Below, one piece after another: positions 1-8,515 of a stretch of 40,246 nucleotides of DNA; the first letter of the stretch is position 1, and the number at the start of each line of letters is the position of its first letter. A program made the position numbers and the translations under genes. The DNA comes from Chitinophagales bacterium. Its GTDB lineage: Bacteria; Bacteroidota; Bacteroidia; Chitinophagales; Chitinophagaceae. The notes under the pieces are model-generated. The model searched no databases and was not told where the DNA came from. It saw only the letters and a list, made by a program, of their open reading frames with translations. The stretch is from contig JAATFP010000031.1 in NCBI GenBank assembly GCA_015655125.1, positions 1 to 40,246 of the forward strand, read 5' to 3'.

Positions 1-171
1 ATTAATGCCAGCACCGGCGCTGATTTTGCCGCAAAAGTAAATAGCGCGGTGGCAGCCAATTCGATCAAAAATGTTTCATTTAGCAGCAGTGCAAACGGAA
101 GCATTTATTTTAAAACCGCCGCAGACCAGAACAATATTGTGGCAACGATCGTGGATATTGATAAGCAGTAA
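1..171 (+). CDS. C-terminal fragment of an unknown protein
   Basis: Frame 1 is open from the window edge to a TAA at 169-171, giving 56 residues that end in VDIDKQ. The piece is rich in Ser, Ala and Asn and reads like a beta-rich secreted or structural segment, but no family motif is visible. A strong intrinsic terminator follows at 231-256, which supports this being the true end of a transcribed gene. The start lies outside the window, so the function cannot be called. Confidence 0.6.
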   Translation: MNASTGADFAAKVNSAVAANSIKNVSFSSSANGSIYFKTAADQNNIVATIVDIDKQ

Positions 172-230
172 ATGATCGGAGATTTTTTCTCCTGCGCTGC
201 AGGGAATGATTTATGTAATTATGCAGACTG

Positions 231-256
231 AAATCCCGCTTTGCGGGATTTTTTTT
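231..256 (+). terminator. Intrinsic terminator after the first partial gene
   Basis: A perfect 8-bp stem AATCCCGC / GCGGGATT (232-239 and 243-250) with a three-base loop runs straight into six T residues. It ends the transcript of the partial gene about 60 bases downstream of its stop. Confidence 0.9.
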
Positions 257-356
257 CGCTGGTCTGCGGATGAATTCCGGTCAGCATCTGGCTGCCGGAA
301 TCTGCGAAAATTTTAATAATCTGTAATGGCCCTCTCCAAATCCACGGTAAATGGGC

Positions 357-364
357 TAAATTTG
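357..364 (+). promoter_or_regulatory. -7 promoter element, TAAATTTG
   Basis: This matches the Bacteroidetes -7 consensus TAnnTTTG exactly. It lies only four bases before the ATG at 369, so the expected transcription start falls on or next to the start codon and the mRNA may be leaderless. No clear TTTG element is seen about 20 bases upstream. Confidence 0.5.
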
Positions 365-368
365 GGTC

Positions 369-860
369 ATGAAAAAATTACTCTTATTTCTTACAATTGT
401 CTTTTTTGCCAACATCCTTCTGGCACAGGAAAACAAACTATATCATCCTGAAGCCGATGCAAAAAAAGATATTGCCGATGCCGTGGCAAAAGCAAAAAAG
501 GAACACAAATACGTGTTGATACAGGCCGGTGGTAACTGGTGCAAATGGTGCATTGAATTTGCCCGTTTTGCAAAAGCAGACCCGAAGATCGACTCGGTAA
601 TCAATTCTTCGTTTGTTTGGTATCATTTGAATTATAGTAAGGAAAATGAAAATAAGGCGGTGCTGGCCTCACTTGGCTATCCGCAACGTTTTGGTTTTCC
701 ATCTTTCATCATATTAGATGAAAAAGGCGGGCGCATTCATACGCAAAACAGCGAATACCTCGAGGACGGCAAAAGCAGTTACGACCGTGCTAAAGTTGAG
801 GCTTTTCTGGAAATGTGGACACCGCACGCGCTGGATCCGAAAATGTATGGCACTAATTAG
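369..860 (+). CDS. Secreted thioredoxin-fold protein
   Basis: This 163-residue protein begins with a signal peptide (about residues 1-19, ending LLAQ), so it should act in the periplasm. Residues 40-125 look like a thioredoxin-like domain of the Thioredoxin_7 or DUF255-related type: a beta strand YVLIQAGG, then the redox motif Cys58-Lys-Trp-Cys61, and a likely cis-proline in FGFPSF (Pro111) facing the active site. The likely role is thiol-disulfide exchange on exported proteins; the partner is unknown. It is a single-gene unit, with a -7 element right at its start and a terminator at 947-969. The family-level call is good but the specific substrate is not. Confidence 0.8.
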   Translation: MKKLLLFLTIVFFANILLAQENKLYHPEADAKKDIADAVAKAKKEHKYVLIQAGGNWCKWCIEFARFAKADPKIDSVINSSFVWYHLNYSKENENKAVLASLGYPQRFGFPSFIILDEKGGRIHTQNSEYLEDGKSSYDRAKVEAFLEMWTPHALDPKMYGTN

Positions 861-946
861 GGATCAGGTGTAAGGGTTAGGTTCAGGGTGCAAGACCGTA
901 CCGTTCGCCTGTCTTTATCAAATGATGATCTGTAAATTTTAACAAG

Positions 947-969
947 ACTTCCCTTTCCGGGAAGTTTTT
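947..969 (+). terminator. Intrinsic terminator after the thioredoxin-like gene
   Basis: A 7-bp perfect stem ACTTCCC / GGGAAGT (947-953 and 959-965) with a five-base loop is followed by a T run. It separates the thioredoxin-like gene from the DUF4442 gene. Confidence 0.8.
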
Positions 970-1001
970 ATTGTATTTTAGCTGATACCTAAAGCCGTTC
1001 T

Positions 1002-1478
1002 ATGAGTTCCAAATTTCTCCAACTGGTCATGCATCCTTTTAAATTCAGGTTGTTTTTCCTCAAAAAACTACCAAGTGCCTATTTCAGTGGTGTACGGGTG
1101 CAATATGTGGATGAAGAAAAATGCCTTGTCACCGTTCCATATCGCTGGTTTTCCACCAATCCTTTCCGCAGCACCTATTTTGCCTGCCTGGCAATGGCGG
1201 CGGAAATGAGTACGGGCGTGCTGGCCATGGCCGGCACTTTTGAGCAAAAGCCGGCGGTAAGCATGCTTGTGCTCAAAATGGAAGCGAATTTTGTAAAAAA
1301 AGCCACCGGCATCGCTACTTTTACCTGCGAAGAAGGCCGCCGGATACAACAGACGATCAACGAAGCCATGGCTTCGGGTAAAGGAACTTCGGTTACGGTA
1401 AGGTCAGTAGGTAAGGATAAAGAAGACAATATCATCGCCGATTTCGCCATTACCTGGACGTTCAGAGTAAAAAATTAA
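1002..1478 (+). CDS. DUF4442 family hotdog-fold protein
   Basis: The 158-residue protein matches the general pattern of DUF4442, a hotdog-fold family related to acyl-CoA thioesterases: a short N-terminal helix with HPFKFR, the strand pattern GVRVQYVDEEKCLVTVPYRW, then NPFRSTYFACLAMAAEMSTG forming the hotdog helix, and a C-terminal strand DFAITWTFRVKN. There is no signal peptide, so it is cytoplasmic. A role in acyl-thioester hydrolysis is inferred from the fold alone. The ATG at 1002 is the natural start, just after the terminator at 947-969. A degenerate -7 box TATTTTAG lies at 974-981. Confidence 0.75.
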   Translation: MSSKFLQLVMHPFKFRLFFLKKLPSAYFSGVRVQYVDEEKCLVTVPYRWFSTNPFRSTYFACLAMAAEMSTGVLAMAGTFEQKPAVSMLVLKMEANFVKKATGIATFTCEEGRRIQQTINEAMASGKGTSVTVRSVGKDKEDNIIADFAITWTFRVKN

Positions 1479-1812
1479 CTGCGGGAAGCAAAGCTTTGCC
1501 ACAGTTGAAATAATAGTCAAATTAACCTGTCAGCCGGAGTTTGTGCAAGACGGATGAAGGGATCACGGGTAAGCCTTCGGCAAGCTCAGGCCGACAGATT
1601 TTTAACCTCTGCCGCTGTTCAGAAACGCTATCGACGCTAAAATGCCTAAATTGCATCCTTAATCAATTACAGAACAGGAATTACGAATTGTAAATAATCG
1701 GAGAAACCGGTTATGGTCAATGATATGGCACATTTAAATAAAATTGCTTTTTTAAAAGTATTGAAGCTTTTAAAAAGATCATAGATCATACATCATACAT
1801 CATAGATCTATT
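1479..1812. other. 334-base intergenic region before maeB
   Basis: No gene is visible here. The region holds a two-armed REP-like repeat (1527-1597) and, directly before the maeB ATG, a run of repeated ATCATAGATC / CATACAT words (1776-1809) of the same family as the inverted repeat at 8409-8515. I could not identify a clean TAnnTTTG element for maeB. Confidence 0.6.
1527..1597. repeat. REP-like two-armed inverted repeat, copy 1
   Basis: The left arm at 1527-1549 (CTGTCAGCCGGAG then TTTG) and right arm at 1574-1597 (CTTCGGCAAGCTCAGGCC then GACAG) are imperfect reverse complements, 24 bases apart. The arm sequence belongs to the same family as the repeats at 13137-13221, 16843-16891 and 31291-31309. 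Confidence 0.7.
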
Positions 1813-4155
1813 ATGTCAACAGAACTTCGAAAACAACAAGCGTTAGAATATCACTCCAAAGGAAGGCCGGGCAAGATTGAGGTTATTCCTACCAAAGAAG
1901 CAAAAACACAGCGCGATCTTTCTCTTGCTTATTCGCCCGGAGTTGCCGAGCCTTGTAAAGAGATTGCTGCAAATCCAGATGATATTTATAAATATACGGC
2001 CAAAGGAAATCTCGTTGGCGTGATCAGCAATGGTACGGCCGTTCTGGGATTGGGAAATATCGGGCCAGGGGCGAGCAAGCCGGTAATGGAAGGGAAGGGT
2101 GTATTGTTTAAAATATTTGCCGATATAGATGTATTCGATATTGAGATCAATGAAACCGATCCGGCGAAATTTGTGGAGATCGTAAAAGCGCTTGAACCGA
2201 CTTTTGGGGGTATTAATCTTGAAGATATCAAGGCGCCGGAATGTTTTTACATCGAACAGGAATTGCGCAAACAATGCAATATCCCGGTTATGCACGATGA
2301 TCAGCATGGGACTGCGATCATTTCTTCTGCTGCGCTGCTCAACGCTCTTGATATTCAGAAAAAGAAGATCGATCGTGTAAAATTTGTGATCAATGGCGCG
2401 GGTGCTGCAGCGATGGCCTGTATCAAATTATATGTTTCGCTTGGCGCCAAACCATCAAATTTCATTTTGTTCGATAAAGATGGCGTACTGCACAGGGGGC
2501 GCACCGATATTGAAGAATTAAAGCAGGAATTTACGGTTGACGAAAAATATAAAGGCTACGATCTTGCAAAGGCATTGAAGGATGCCGATGTATTTGTTGG
2601 TTTAAGCGTTGGAAATGTGGTGACGGCAGATATGATCAAATCGATGGCCAAGAACCCGATCGTATTTGCCATGGCAAATCCCGATCCGGAGATCACATAT
2701 GAAGTAGCAGTAGCGGTACGAAAAGACCTGATCATGGCTACCGGCAGAAGCGATTATCCCAACCAGGTGAATAATGTATTGGGCTTCCCGTATATCTTCC
2801 GCGGCGCACTGGATGTTCGCGCCACACAGATCAATGAAGCGATGAAACTCGCTGCAGTAAAGGCTTTAGCCGAACTTGCAAAATCTACTGTGCCGGAGAT
2901 CGTGAACCTTGCGTATAATGAAAAAAACATTTCATTCGGTGCGGATTATATTATTCCAAAACCTGTTGATCCGCGTTTGCTGGCAACAGTGGCGCCGGCT
3001 GTGGCGCGGGCCGCCATGGCAAGTGGCGTTGCGCGCAAAGAAATTTCCGATTGGGCTGCTTATGAGATCGAACTGAACAAAAGGCTTGGCCTCGACAATC
3101 AGCTTAGCCGCGTCATTGGAAATAAGGCGCGTCGTGATCCGAAACGTGTAGTGTTTGCCGATGCGGAAAATGCCAAAGTGTTGAAAGCAGCACAATTGGT
3201 ACTCGACGAAAAGATCGGCTATCCATTGTTGCTGGGCGATGAAAAAAAGATCAAAAAGATCGCTGCGCTTAATTCTATCGACCTGGATGATATGCCGATC
3301 ATCGATCCGAAAGGAGAAGATACCGAAGAATTGCGCAAACAATTTGGTGATGTGTTTTTCCAGAAGCGCAAGCGAAAAGGGGTGAACAGGTATGAAGCGT
3401 ACAAGATCATGCGAGACCGGAATCACTTCGGTTGCATGATGGTGGAAACCGGGATCGCAGATTGTATGATCAGCGGCCTGAGCCGCAACTACCCGGATGC
3501 CATCCGTCCGGCGATCCAGATCATCGGCACCGAGCCTGGTATCAAAAAGATCGCTGGCATGTATATTTTGTTCACTAAACGGGGGCCGCTTTTCCTGGCA
3601 GATACCACGGTTAACTTTAACCCGACAGCGGAAGAACTGGCGGAGATCACGTTGCAGGTGGCTAAGGAAGTGCGCCAGTTTAATATTGTCCCTAATGTTG
3701 CGATGCTGTCTTATTCCAATTTCGGCAGCAGCGATTCAAAGGAAGCCGCACTTGTGCGGGACGCACGCGAGATCGTCAAACAAAAAGATCCGAAGCTGAT
3801 CTGCGATGGCGAAATGCAGGGAATACTGGCTTTTAATAAAGAAATTTTAAAAGAAAATTATCCGTTCAGTGAATTAGTGAATGAAAATGTGAATACGCTC
3901 ATTTTCCCAAATCTGGCGGCCGGGAACATCGCATATAACCTGTTGCAGGAAGTAGGTGGTGCGGATAGTATCGGGCCGATCCTCCTCGGATTGAACAAGC
4001 CGGTACATGTTTTACAATTGGGAAGCAGCATCCGCAGTATTTACAATATGGTGGTAATTGCGGTGGTGGATGCCCAGGGCAAAACCAAAACCAATGCACG
4101 GGAGGAAATGAGTAAAAGTAAGTGGTGGAAGAAACGGCCAAAAACTACGGCATAA
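1813..4155 (+). CDS. maeB: NADP-dependent malic enzyme with phosphotransacetylase-like domain
   Basis: MaeB converts malate to pyruvate and CO2 with reduction of NADP, supplying NADPH and pyruvate in the cytoplasm. The 780-residue length is that of the two-domain family. Residues 1-430 are the malic enzyme, with [49 protein letters not shown] and the nucleotide motif GAGAAA. Residues 440-765 are the phosphotransacetylase-like regulatory domain, beginning [21 protein letters not shown], which in family members is thought to sense acetyl-CoA. It stands alone between a repeat-rich leader and the inverted repeat at 4167-4266. Direct NADP preference is inferred from the family. Confidence 0.95.
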   Translation: MSTELRKQQALEYHSKGRPGKIEVIPTKEAKTQRDLSLAYSPGVAEPCKEIAANPDDIYKYTAKGNLVGVISNGTAVLGLGNIGPGASKPVMEGKGVLFKIFADIDVFDIEINETDPAKFVEIVKALEPTFGGINLEDIKAPECFYIEQELRKQCNIPVMHDDQHGTAIISSAALLNALDIQKKKIDRVKFVINGAGAAAMACIKLYVSLGAKPSNFILFDKDGVLHRGRTDIEELKQEFTVDEKYKGYDLAKALKDADVFVGLSVGNVVTADMIKSMAKNPIVFAMANPDPEITYEVAVAVRKDLIMATGRSDYPNQVNNVLGFPYIFRGALDVRATQINEAMKLAAVKALAELAKSTVPEIVNLAYNEKNISFGADYIIPKPVDPRLLATVAPAVARAAMASGVARKEISDWAAYEIELNKRLGLDNQLSRVIGNKARRDPKRVVFADAENAKVLKAAQLVLDEKIGYPLLLGDEKKIKKIAALNSIDLDDMPIIDPKGEDTEELRKQFGDVFFQKRKRKGVNRYEAYKIMRDRNHFGCMMVETGIADCMISGLSRNYPDAIRPAIQIIGTEPGIKKIAGMYILFTKRGPLFLADTTVNFNPTAEELAEITLQVAKEVRQFNIVPNVAMLSYSNFGSSDSKEAALVRDAREIVKQKDPKLICDGEMQGILAFNKEILKENYPFSELVNENVNTLIFPNLAAGNIAYNLLQEVGGADSIGPILLGLNKPVHVLQLGSSIRSIYNMVVIAVVDAQGKTKTNAREEMSKSKWWKKRPKTTA

Positions 4156-4166
4156 TATTAGGTATA

Positions 4167-4266
4167 AGGTGTAAGGGTTTTTTAAGGTTAGTGTTTAGAG
4201 ATTAGCTGTCAGAGACTTCCCGGCTATTTAAAATAACCTATAATCTCTAAACTTTTCCTTACACCT
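4167..4266. repeat. Long intergenic inverted repeat after maeB
   Basis: Two blocks are mirrored exactly: AGGTGTAAGG (4167-4176) with CCTTACACCT (4257-4266), and GTTTAGAGATTA (4193-4204) with TAATCTCTAAAC (4241-4252). The spacing between blocks differs in the two arms. It lies between two genes on the same strand and could fold in RNA, perhaps as a terminator or a processing hairpin. Confidence 0.75.
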
Positions 4267-4286
4267 CAAACGACTAAAATAGCGGA

Positions 4287-5024
4287 ATGAATTTTTTTAC
4301 ACATTTGGGGAAATACCTATTGATGCTAAAGGGCATGTTCAGCAAACCTGAAAATGCGAAGTTGTATTGGAAAGAGTTCATGCATCAATGTGCGGATATC
4401 GGCATCGGCTCCCTCGGAATCGTTACGATCATTTCGTTGTTTATGGGTGCGGTGAGTACAGTGCAGACGGCGTACCAGCTGGTAAGTCCGCTTATCTCCA
4501 AAAGTACCATTGCGCAGATCGTTCGAGATACGGTGATATTGGAATTTGCACCCACATTGGTTTGTATTGTTCTTGCCGGCGTAATCGGAAGTAAGATCGC
4601 AAGTGAATTGGGCAATATGCGGGTGAGTGAACAAATCGATGCGCTGGAGATCATGGGCATCAATACGAAAACTTACCTGATCATGCCGAAAATTGCAGCC
4701 GCGATCGTCACCATTCCTTTGATGGTGATCCTTGCGATGGTGCTGGGTATTTTTGGTGGCCGTTTTGCTGGATCAGCAGCGGGCATCTTGTCTACCGATA
4801 CTTTTGACAAGGGGTTGATGGAATCTTTTATGCCGTTTAACGTTACGTTCTCGCTCATAAAAGCATATACATTTGCATTTTTCATAAGCAGCATCCCTGC
4901 CTATTTCGGGTATTATGTAACGGGCGGTTCGCTCGAGATTGGCCGCAGCAGCACCAAGTCTGTGGTGGTTACGTGTATTGTTATATTGTTGTCGGATTAT
5001 ATTCTTGCAGCAGCCCTTCTGTAG
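4287..5024 (+). CDS. mlaE: MlaE-type ABC transporter permease
   Basis: The 245-residue protein is an inner membrane permease of the MlaE/DUF140 family, the membrane part of MCE-type phospholipid transporters that move lipids between the inner and outer membranes. About five hydrophobic stretches are seen, for example IGIVTIISLFMGAVSTVQTA-like residues near 40-60, then LVCIVLAGVIGSKIASELG, IVTIPLMVILAMVLGIFGG and the C-terminal VVVTCIVILLSDYILAAALL. The family signature around ELGNMRVSEQIDALEIMG is intact. The ATPase partner follows 96 bases later. No MCE-domain (MlaD) gene is in this neighbourhood, so the rest of the system must lie elsewhere or be missing. Confidence 0.9.
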   Translation: MNFFTHLGKYLLMLKGMFSKPENAKLYWKEFMHQCADIGIGSLGIVTIISLFMGAVSTVQTAYQLVSPLISKSTIAQIVRDTVILEFAPTLVCIVLAGVIGSKIASELGNMRVSEQIDALEIMGINTKTYLIMPKIAAAIVTIPLMVILAMVLGIFGGRFAGSAAGILSTDTFDKGLMESFMPFNVTFSLIKAYTFAFFISSIPAYFGYYVTGGSLEIGRSSTKSVVVTCIVILLSDYILAAALL

Positions 5025-5028
5025 CTCG

Positions 5029-5114
5029 AGGTTCAAAGTTGAATGCTGAAAATAAAATCAACACCCAACATTGAGCATTGAATTTTGAACCTTCAACATT
5101 TAACTTTGAACCTT
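5029..5114. repeat. Inverted repeat with one left arm and two right arms
   Basis: The left arm at 5029-5050 (starting AGGTTCAAAGTTGAATGC) has two imperfect reverse-complement copies, at 5074-5092 and 5096-5114, both ending TTTGAACCT. The element fills the gap between the permease and ATPase genes. Confidence 0.7.
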
Positions 5115-5120
5115 TGTGTT

Positions 5121-5905
5121 ATGATTGAATTTAAAGATCTAAGAAAAAGCTTTGGCGATAAGGTCGTACTCGATGGCGTGAGCCATGTGATGGAAACCGG
5201 AAAAACGAACCTCATCATCGGCACAAGCGGCAGCGGCAAAACGGTATTACAAAAATGCCTGGTGGGATTGTTTGAACCCGATGAAGGAGAGATCATCTAT
5301 GACGGCGTGAGTTTTACAGACATGACCGAAGATGACCGGAAATTACTTCGTCAGCAGATCGGGATGTTATTTCAGGGGTCGGCATTATTCGATAGCATGA
5401 CGGTGGAAGACAATATTAAATTTCCGCTCGACATGTTTACCAATGATAGCAATTCGCAAAAAATCAAACGCGTAAATGAAGTGCTGGAAAGAGTAAATCT
5501 GAAAGATGCCAACAAGAAGTTTCCTGCAGAGATCAGCGGGGGAATGAAAAACGCGTCGGTATAGCACGTGCGATCGTACTCAATCCCAAATATCTTTTTT
5601 GTGATGAACCGAATTCGGGCCTTGATCCCAAAACGTCGATGGTGATCGATAAACTCATCAAGGAACTTACCGTAGAATTTAATATCACAACGGTTATCAA
5701 TACGCACGATATGAATAGCGTAATGGAAATCGGCGACAATATCCTTTACATGGTAAATGGTAAGAAAGAATGGACCGGCAACAGTGAGCAGATCATTTTA
5801 TCTGATAACAAACAACTCAACGAATTTATTTTCGCATCAGAATTTTTGCAGGATGCAAAGCATATGAGAATGATAGAAGCGGAAGAGAAGAAGAAAAAAG
5901 TTTAG
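5121..5905 (+). pseudogene. mlaF: MlaF-type ABC transporter ATPase, frameshifted
   Basis: This is the ATP-hydrolysing partner of the upstream permease in a lipid ABC transporter. Starting at ATG 5121 (MIEFKDL), the first frame carries Walker A GTSGSGKT (residues 34-41), Q-loop FQGSALF and the signature EISGGMK, then hits TAG at 5562-5564. The remaining half continues in the neighbouring frame: RVGIARAIVLNPK, Walker B YLFCDEP, D-loop SGLDP and the switch His in NTHD. Reading resumes if one A is added to the run of five A at 5547-5551, which would give GGMKKRVGIAR and a normal 261-residue protein. Everything else is conserved, so the break is recent or is a base-calling error in a homopolymer. 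An in-frame start at 5085 is possible but lies within the repeat and is less likely. Confidence 0.85.
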
Positions 5906-5979
5906 AAAGTTTAGGCTTAAACTTTTGCAATATTTAAAACTGATTTTGAATAGCTCACTTCAAACTAAACTTTCTAAAC
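5900..5979. terminator. Perfect 15-bp inverted repeat between convergent genes
   Basis: GTTTAGAAAGTTTAG (5900-5914) is mirrored exactly by CTAAACTTTCTAAAC (5965-5979), 50 bases apart. The left arm includes the stop codon of the ATPase gene and the right arm lies just beyond the stop of the convergent response regulator. A bidirectional termination role is inferred; there is no long T run. Confidence 0.6.
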
Positions 5980-5997
5980 AGGCCGCAGGCCGCTAAA

Positions 5998-6705
5998 CTA
6001 CCTTTTGAAAAGCTTCTTCTGTACCAACTCCATCACCTGCTCCCTGTAATTTTTACTGATCGGCAGCGCCGTATTTTGCAACACCACTTCTTCGGTATTG
6101 ATAGATCTGATAGCATCGATGGCGATAAGATACGAACGATGTATACGGATGAAAACGTTTGCCGGCAGCTGTTCTTCAATGCCTTTGAAAGTTAGGTAAG
6201 CGATATATTTTTGCTGCGAAGTATGAATGATAATGTAATTGGCCATGCCTTCTATATATAACACATCTTTGATAAAGATCTTCTCAATTTTCTGATTGCT
6301 CTTAATAAAAAAGTATTCATTCTTTTCTGCAGGTTTAACGATCGATTTAAGTGCAATAAATTCTTTTGCCTTTAATGCAGATTTGTAAAAGCGATTAAAG
6401 CTGATCGGTTTCAGCAAATAGTCGAGTATATCCAATTCATATCCTTCAATGGCATATTCCGAATAGGCCGTAGTAAAAATAACCGGCGGAAGCTGATGGT
6501 TGCTTTTTAAAAAATCAATACCCGTCATGGTGGGCATTTGTATATCCAGGTACAACAGGTCCACTTTGTGTTGCATTAAAAATGCGGTGGCTTCAATCGC
6601 ACTTTTGCATTCGCCTGCAGCGAACAAAAAATCGATCTGCTTAATATGTTCTATCAAACCCTTGCGCGCAATGGGCTCGTCATCTATTACCAGGCAATTG
6701 ATCAT
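5998..6705 (-). CDS. LytTR-type response regulator
   Basis: The 235-residue protein has a receiver domain at residues 1-120 with acidic pocket IDDE (8-10) and phospho-acceptor Asp54 in LYLDIQMP, then a LytTR DNA-binding domain at about 130-230 containing VLYIEGMANYIIIH and IHRSYLIAIDAI. It is the cytoplasmic output of a two-component pair with the histidine kinase that precedes it on the same strand; the two reading frames overlap by four bases, indicating translational coupling. The target promoters cannot be told from this window. A close relative is at 27097-27789. Confidence 0.92.
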   Translation of the reverse strand: MINCLVIDDEPIARKGLIEHIKQIDFLFAAGECKSAIEATAFLMQHKVDLLYLDIQMPTMTGIDFLKSNHQLPPVIFTTAYSEYAIEGYELDILDYLLKPISFNRFYKSALKAKEFIALKSIVKPAEKNEYFFIKSNQKIEKIFIKDVLYIEGMANYIIIHTSQQKYIAYLTFKGIEEQLPANVFIRIHRSYLIAIDAIRSINTEEVVLQNTALPISKNYREQVMELVQKKLFKR

Positions 6706-7802
6706 GATAATTTTAAATTTAGCACCGATTCGAAAATTGTTCCCGAATTATGGGTGGTCAGTTGTCCTTTTTGCGGATAAAGTAATTCCAGCCGGCGCAT
6801 CAGATTCTGCAATCCAAGCCCGCCCGACTGTACTAATTGCTGCACTTTTTCACTCTTGTCGAACGTATTGACCGTTTTCACGATAAGTAGCTCGCCGGTT
6901 TTTTTTATATCGATATGCACTTTGTTTTCCGCTGCATTTTTAAAATGAGAAATGTGTTTGAAGGCATTTTCTACCAATGTTAAAATCATGAAAGGCGCTA
7001 TGGCAAAGCCTTCCAGACCGGCAGAAGTGTGAAGTTGAACATCTGTTTCGGCTTCCAGGCGTTGGCCTTGCATAGTAATATAGCTTTGAATATAGTCTAT
7101 TTCTTTTTTTATTTCGATCTTGTCTGTGTTGCAATCGTATAGTTGGTAGCGCAGCATTTCTGAAAATTTTTCAACCGATGCGCGTGCCTGAAGATTCGAT
7201 TTGTCGATCTGAAAATAAATGGTATTAAGGATGTTGAAAAGGAAATGCGGATTGATCTGTGATCGTAAAAAGTTTAATTCGGTACTTATTTTCTCTTTTT
7301 CAGTTTCATGTAAACGCGCTTCTAATCCATAGCGATCCGCTATGATCTTCACGCCGCAGGCAATGGAAATAAAGATCAGGTTCACGAAGAAAAAAACCAG
7401 GATGATCATCAGTAACACCAACGGCGAAGGAATGATGGGGCGGCCGCTCAGGTAATGGTAGATCACCGCCGTAACAAAATACAGCACGATAATATTTACA
7501 CACAACAACAGCACCAGCCTGCCGATAAACGCCGCAATTTTTTTCTTATATAAAAACTCCGGCACCAGATGCATAGCAGCATACCAGCTAAGCGGAATAG
7601 AAAGCGTTGTAAAAATAAGGGTGGAAGATAGTTGCGGCGCCAGCGCCACTCTCGGATCAAAATAGATTAGCAGCATAAATAGCGTAACCAATAGCCAGAT
7701 GAAGGCAAAGGGTAAAATTCGGAAAAGGCGGTGGCGGAAGAAGGCTGGCATATAATATTTTTTGGCCACAACAAAGAAAGGGCAAATAGCGATGCGAAGC
7801 AT
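6702..7802 (-). CDS. LytS-like sensor histidine kinase
   Basis: This is a membrane sensor kinase of the His_kinase (LytS/YehU) family. Four hydrophobic helices occupy about residues 27-47, 60-80, 93-115 and 127-150, followed by a short coiled linker EARLHETEKEKISTELNFL and the phospho-acceptor box LRSQINPHFLFNILN, with His186. The C-terminal ATP-binding domain shows the N box LVENAFKH and G-box GGLGLQNLMRRLELLY. It overlaps the response regulator gene by four bases. The start could instead be the internal Met18 (at 7751, MPAFFRHR), which would remove a poorly hydrophobic lead; I kept the longer form. There is no recognisable extracellular sensor domain, so the signal is unknown. Confidence 0.88.
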   Translation of the reverse strand: MLRIAICPFFVVAKKYYMPAFFRHRLFRILPFAFIWLLVTLFMLLIYFDPRVALAPQLSSTLIFTTLSIPLSWYAAMHLVPEFLYKKKIAAFIGRLVLLLCVNIIVLYFVTAVIYHYLSGRPIIPSPLVLLMIILVFFFVNLIFISIACGVKIIADRYGLEARLHETEKEKISTELNFLRSQINPHFLFNILNTIYFQIDKSNLQARASVEKFSEMLRYQLYDCNTDKIEIKKEIDYIQSYITMQGQRLEAETDVQLHTSAGLEGFAIAPFMILTLVENAFKHISHFKNAAENKVHIDIKKTGELLIVKTVNTFDKSEKVQQLVQSGGLGLQNLMRRLELLYPQKGQLTTHNSGTIFESVLNLKLS

Positions 7803-7935
7803 TTTCGCTCGTGTAGAATTGATGCTGTTTGGTCAAGAATAATCCAGCAGTGATGTAATTGAAAAGAAATGGCGGGCGGCGGTTTCTATTTTTAATGAAC
7901 ATCAGACAGAAATCAATTCATCCATTCATAAAATA

Positions 7936-8406
7936 ATGCTTATGACATTTAAAACGATCATCAGATTTGCCTTTGCAATGATGGCGATGAGCCTGGTAAA
8001 CAGTAGTTGCAAAAAAAGTAAACCGGAAAGTTTTCAGGATCCCGTAGCATCAGGCAAGGTATTCTGGCATGGATATATCATCGGAAGCGGTGGTGTTCGT
8101 GGTCCGGGCAATGCCATCCTGCTAAGACCAAACGGCACGATGCGGGAGTATGCAAATGATTATTTTTCGAGCGGAACGAACATGAATGCTTCCGATACGG
8201 CAACGGCCGCAGTAAAGCTGGAAGGAAGCTTTACGATCAGCGGAAGTGGTGCGGTAGTGTGTTCATGGATCCAGCCTAATGGCTCGCCGGTACTCACGTA
8301 TTCGATCAACACAACTATCAACGGTGATGTGATGACGGGAACTATATCCAGCGTTGGCAGCGGCATCAGTTCTACTGCAGATATATGGCTCACCAGTGCA
8401 CCATAA
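7936..8406 (+). CDS. Small lipoprotein of unknown function
   Basis: The 156-residue protein has a hydrophobic N-terminus ending in the lipobox LVNSSC, so Cys25 is probably lipid-modified. Lysines directly after the Cys, rather than an acidic export signal, suggest it stays on the periplasmic side. The rest is a beta-rich segment with YIIGSGGVRGPGNAILLRPNGTM and LEGSFTISGSGAVVCSWIQ, resembling small one-domain barrels, but no family is recognised. A second Met at 7942 is an equally good start. It diverges from the sensor kinase gene. A repeat with AGATC words follows. Confidence 0.65.
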   Translation: MLMTFKTIIRFAFAMMAMSLVNSSCKKSKPESFQDPVASGKVFWHGYIIGSGGVRGPGNAILLRPNGTMREYANDYFSSGTNMNASDTATAAVKLEGSFTISGSGAVVCSWIQPNGSPVLTYSINTTINGDVMTGTISSVGSGISSTADIWLTSAP

Positions 8407-8408
8407 TA

Positions 8409-8515
8409 ATGATCTATGATGTCTGATCTATGATCTTCTGAAAATTTTCAAGGCGTTTTTGTTTTCAGGCATCTTAAGAATAGAAGGAAATCATAGATCA
8501 TACATCTTACATCAT
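8409..8515. repeat. Inverted repeat built from ATGATCTATGAT words
   Basis: The left arm at 8409-8434 (ATGATCTATGATGTCTGATC...) and right arm at 8490-8515 (ATCATAGATCATACATCTTA...) are imperfect reverse complements flanking a 55-base centre. The repeat sits between convergent genes. The same words occur at 1776-1809. Confidence 0.7.

Noticed and set aside
1776..1809. A possible CRISPR-like or tandem repeat array upstream of maeB.
   Set aside because: The words are short, imperfect and lack regular spacers; no cas genes are present.
1843..2307. A 154-codon reverse-strand frame inside maeB.
   Set aside because: It is fully covered by maeB, whose protein matches a known family over its whole length; the reverse frame gives a low-complexity, non-family protein.
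2932..3426. A 164-codon reverse frame across the maeB domain boundary.
   Set aside because: A shadow of maeB, with a composition typical of antisense reading of a GC-balanced gene.
5547..5551. Programmed -1 frameshifting in the MlaF-type gene.
   Set aside because: The site resembles a slippery run, but there is no clear downstream pseudoknot or stem and the gene family does not use recoding. A missing A is simpler.
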